DNA from: Marchantia polymorpha subsp. ruderalis
Lineage: Eukaryota > Streptophyta > Marchantiopsida > Marchantiales > Marchantiaceae
NCBI GenBank assembly: GCA_037833965.1
Contig: AP031353.1
Location: 12,526,501 to 12,590,500 of the forward strand
Length of the DNA stretch: 64,000 nucleotides
Reading direction: 5' to 3'
How positions within the stretch are numbered: position 1 is the first letter of the stretch; each line of letters begins with the position of its first letter. The position numbers and the translations under genes are program-made. This document shows, in pieces, positions 61,190 through 64,000 of this stretch. The notes below the pieces were generated by a model. The model had not been told where the DNA came from and did no database searches. It saw only the letters and a list, made by a program, of their open reading frames with translations.

Positions 61190-63835
61190 ATCTTGATACT
61201 TCCATACTCAAGCAAGTTGAGAAGTGCTATGAAGTGTCACAATTGTTTGATGTGCTTTAGCAACCGTTCAATAAAAAAAAACTCGTCGAATGTCATGAAC
61301 ACTTACATGCGATTGCTACGATTCAATATGAAGTCGAGCACGAAAATCCAAAACCATATTCATGCTATTGGAAATCTATTGATGTATCTTCGAGATATGG
61401 TGAAATAGCTTTTAGACACAAAGGATATATGTCATCTTCTCAGTTCATTGACGTCTACCAATCAGACGCTATCAAAGATTCTTCTTCATCGTCAGAACAC
61501 GACACTCATTTACAACGAGGTTGTAATTGTTCTTGTGACGAACGCGGTGGAGCAAGATAGGTTACCTCTCCCTTTATTCCATCCACTTTTGGGACATCAC
61601 TTATTATGATCCAAGATCAATCACAACCGAAGAATACAAATGATTCACGGCGTTCGGGATTGAAGAGGCAGAGATCAAGATCTCCTGAGCGAAGGAGATT
61701 CCAGTTTATGACTCAGCCATTTGACTGGAAGAATGTTATTTGTTAGACATATGGTAAAAAAGGCCACATCATGAAATATTGCCGGATGACAAGTACGTAT
61801 TTCCCTTAAGTGGCGAACATTGCGGAGCATCTTGATACCGAGCAGATTGATCTGTACACAAACGATCTATGATGCAAGAGGTATGTACTCTACAATTAAG
61901 AAAAAGTTGTACATGATGTATGGATTCTGGACAATTTTTAATCACATTTGTTACATTAGAGAGTTCTTTTGTACTTTCTCAGTATCAACCGATTCAATTC
62001 TTATAGAAAAAACCAATCCGGTAGTTATGAGAGTGTTGGGACTGTAAAGATCCGCATGCTTGATGGTGGCAACCGTACGTTGATTCATGTTATGTTTATA
62101 TCTAACATGAGAAAGAACTTGATTTTTATTAGATAGTTGGACTCACACAGTTCTGAGTGGAGTTATATGCATGGCGTGTTAGATGTCTGATCATGTGATA
62201 AGAAGTTTATTCTTTGGAGATACAAGCATAATAATCTGTACTTGTTAGTGTACACCACTATTTGTGAATAAGTTAACTTTACCAGATCTCGCGTTGAGAT
62301 GTCTCATGTATGACATTTCATATTAGGCCATATGAATTATCAGTACATGTCTTTTCTTGATGAGAAAAAGCTGTTACTTGGTTTGGGTAAAGTTGGACTT
62401 GGCATTTTGTGAACATTGATTGCATCATGAGAAAACAACATAAGCGAGTTTTTGCGTTGGAACTCATAGTTACACGGAGATATTGTAGTATGTACATAGT
62501 GATATGCGGGGATTGTCTCATATTGCCTCACTCTCTTGAAAGCTGTACTATGTCTTTTTTATAGACTATTACTCCATGTATGTGTTGGTATATTTTTTTA
62601 TCCAAAACAAAATATTTTTCTCGAAAGACTCAATCGAACAATGTTGAAGAAGGTGCGGAGCATATTGAGCGAATTAGGTTTACCAAAGGAATTTTGGGTT
62701 GAAGCTATCAACACGGCAATTTATTTTGTAAACTTTTTCCCTTATAGTGCAATCAATTTCTCAACATCGTTTGAATTGGGTCATAAACAAATGACAGATT
62801 TTAGTGGCTTGAGAATTTTTGGTTGTACTACTTGTTCTCTCACACCTAAGAAGCATAAAACTAAATTAGATCCTACATCCAAGAAATGTCATTTTCTTGG
62901 ATGTGCTAGTGGAGTGAAAGATTACAGTCTATGACATTGAGTTGCCCGTAAAGTGGTTGTTAATAGGAATGTTTCTTTCAATGAGCCTGACTTATTGAAA
63001 AAGGAGTAGAGTTTTGAGGCTTTCCGTACTTACAAGAGGATATTTTTATTCATGAATGTTGTTGTGGGGGAGTTTATCATTCTATCACTAATGACATGTC
63101 ACAAGAAGTAACATCGATGCATGTAGAGGGAGTTTTTGAGTAACATGAACTACAAGAGCAGGTTATTGTTGAGCATATTGCAACAGTATCAGACAATATA
63201 GATCAAACAAACACGCCTACTATAAGATCACAATGTCATAATAGAGGTTTTGAAAGATTTGATGTATTGGCCAACTCTTCCATTCTCAAAGATCATGATC
63301 TTGATTTTGAGTATGAGGTTGATATGACGTTGATATTGGAAGAAGATTAACCTTTTTTCATATAGGGAAATTCAAGCTTTGATCAACAAACTTGAGTGGC
63401 ATGCTGATATGGAGCAAGAGATGCAGTCATTACTGGACAACAAGATCTGGGAGTTGGTTGAGCTTACTAAAGATGAGACACTGATTGATTTCAAATGGTT
63501 GTATAAGCTGAAAGACAATCTAGCAGGAGATGAAGCAAAAATCTTCAAATCTAGGTTGATGGCTAGAGGTTTCACACAAGAGAAGAGTGTGGATTACAAT
63601 AAAGTTTTATCGATTGTATCAAAGTATGCTACAATTCGTCTAATATGTGCACTGGCCACAATATTTAATCTTGTTATGGAACAGATTGATGTGATTACAT
63701 TCTTTCTTTATAGATATTTAGATGAGTAGATCTACATGAGACAACCAGTTGATTTTGAGATCAAAAGTCATGAGAGGCTGGTTTGTAGATTGTTGAAATC
63801 ACTTTTTGTACTGAGGCAAGCTCATAAGCAGACCT
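61190..63835 (+). pseudogene. Copia remnant 3: gag to reverse transcriptase
   Basis: Plus-strand blocks appear in Copia order, with stops and deletions. A gag piece at 61270-61500 is followed by a zinc knuckle near 61741-61782 that has lost its second Cys (Tyr instead) and carries a stop. A protease region follows near 61920-62110 (RMLDGGNRTLIHV). The integrase is shortened, and 62536-62934 is open: ERLNRTMLKKVRSILSELGL, FWVEAINTA, LRIFGC, HFLGCASGVKDYSL. The first half of RT is open at 63379-63729 (WHADMEQEMQSLLDNKIWEL, FKSRLMARGFTQEKSVDYNK). A TAG follows, then VCRLLKSLFVLRQA. The integrase core upstream of ERLNRT is largely missing, and RT stops before its YVDD block. Confidence 0.88.
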
Positions 63836-64000
63836 ATCTATATACGGCACATACGGAACTTTTGAGTCAAAGTTCCGTATTTCGTTTTTTTAAAGTTCCG
63901 TATTTGGACCATAAATGACCTCGTTCACTTTGGAGGCGCTACTAACAAACTTAAACTGCAGGTACCGTTTCGAAACAGTCGTTCGACACTGTATGGGAAG
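63836..64000. repeat. Foreign sequence at the Copia breakpoint with repeated AAAGTTCCGTAT
   Basis: Copia homology ends about 63835 and composition changes. An inverted repeat (63851-63862 with 63869-63880, 12-bp arms, six-base loop) is followed by a third copy of AAAGTTCCGTAT near 63892. The rest to the window edge matches nothing I know. Confidence 0.6.

Noticed and set aside
1-64000. CRISPR arrays, operons, bacterial promoters or replication origins
   Set aside because: Spliced genes and plant retroelements show a eukaryotic nuclear context; no regularly spaced short repeats with unique spacers exist.
1-64000. tRNA or rRNA genes
   Set aside because: I looked for GTTCGA-type T-loops and rRNA blocks; the few GTTCGA occurrences (for example near 5706 and 53414) have no matching acceptor or anticodon stems.

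Overview
The window looks like nuclear DNA of a land plant. It has intron-rich genes with GT-AG splice sites, a plastid-type phosphatidate cytidylyltransferase with a transit-peptide-like leader, a plant VARICOSE/EDC4 decapping scaffold, a cytosolic ribosomal protein gene with telo-box and site II-like promoter motifs, and plant Copia, Gypsy and MULE elements. Compact gene islands of ordinary base composition alternate with very AT-rich tracts of decayed retroelements. An early-diverging land plant such as a bryophyte is plausible, but the sequence alone does not prove it.

Layout. 1-5.3 kb: wreck of a Ty3/gypsy element (minus strand), then a perfect 72-bp palindrome and one copy of a dispersed repeat. 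6.4-9.4 kb: an unrecognised gene with three phase-compatible exons (+), converging on the ribosomal protein eL6 gene (-, four exons). 9.4-12.5 kb: unassigned DNA with two copies of a short hairpin repeat. 12.53-16.91 kb: one MULE-type DNA transposon with inverted ends and a broken MULE/SWIM transposase (-). 16.9-22.4 kb: AT-rich, with a second copy of the dispersed repeat and a palindrome. 23.1-24.7 kb: a small three-exon gene for a basic, probably nuclear protein (+). 26.9-30.5 kb: plastid CDP-diacylglycerol synthase (+, seven exons). 30.5-33.7 kb: unassigned. 33.8-41.3 kb: AT-rich Copia remnants on both strands, tandem repeats, a C24 run and a small fold-back element. 43.6-52.0 kb: VARICOSE/EDC4 (+, twelve coding exons, about 1590 aa). 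53.7-64.0 kb: two further Copia wrecks, a second Gypsy wreck, two related LTR pieces and a four-unit tandem array whose units end in polypurine-tract-like sequence.

The four recognisable genes are housekeeping functions with no obvious shared pathway: translation (eL6), plastid phospholipid synthesis (CDP-DAG synthase), mRNA decapping (VCS) and an unknown nuclear-type protein. No operon-like or defence-like system is visible. The most unusual material is structural: perfect palindromes and hairpins, an LTR-derived tandem array, an unrecognised spliced gene, and a possible 26-nt NAGNAG-like splice switch in the lipid gene. Exon boundaries were placed by reading splice signals together with remembered family sequences, so all homology statements are from memory rather than a search.
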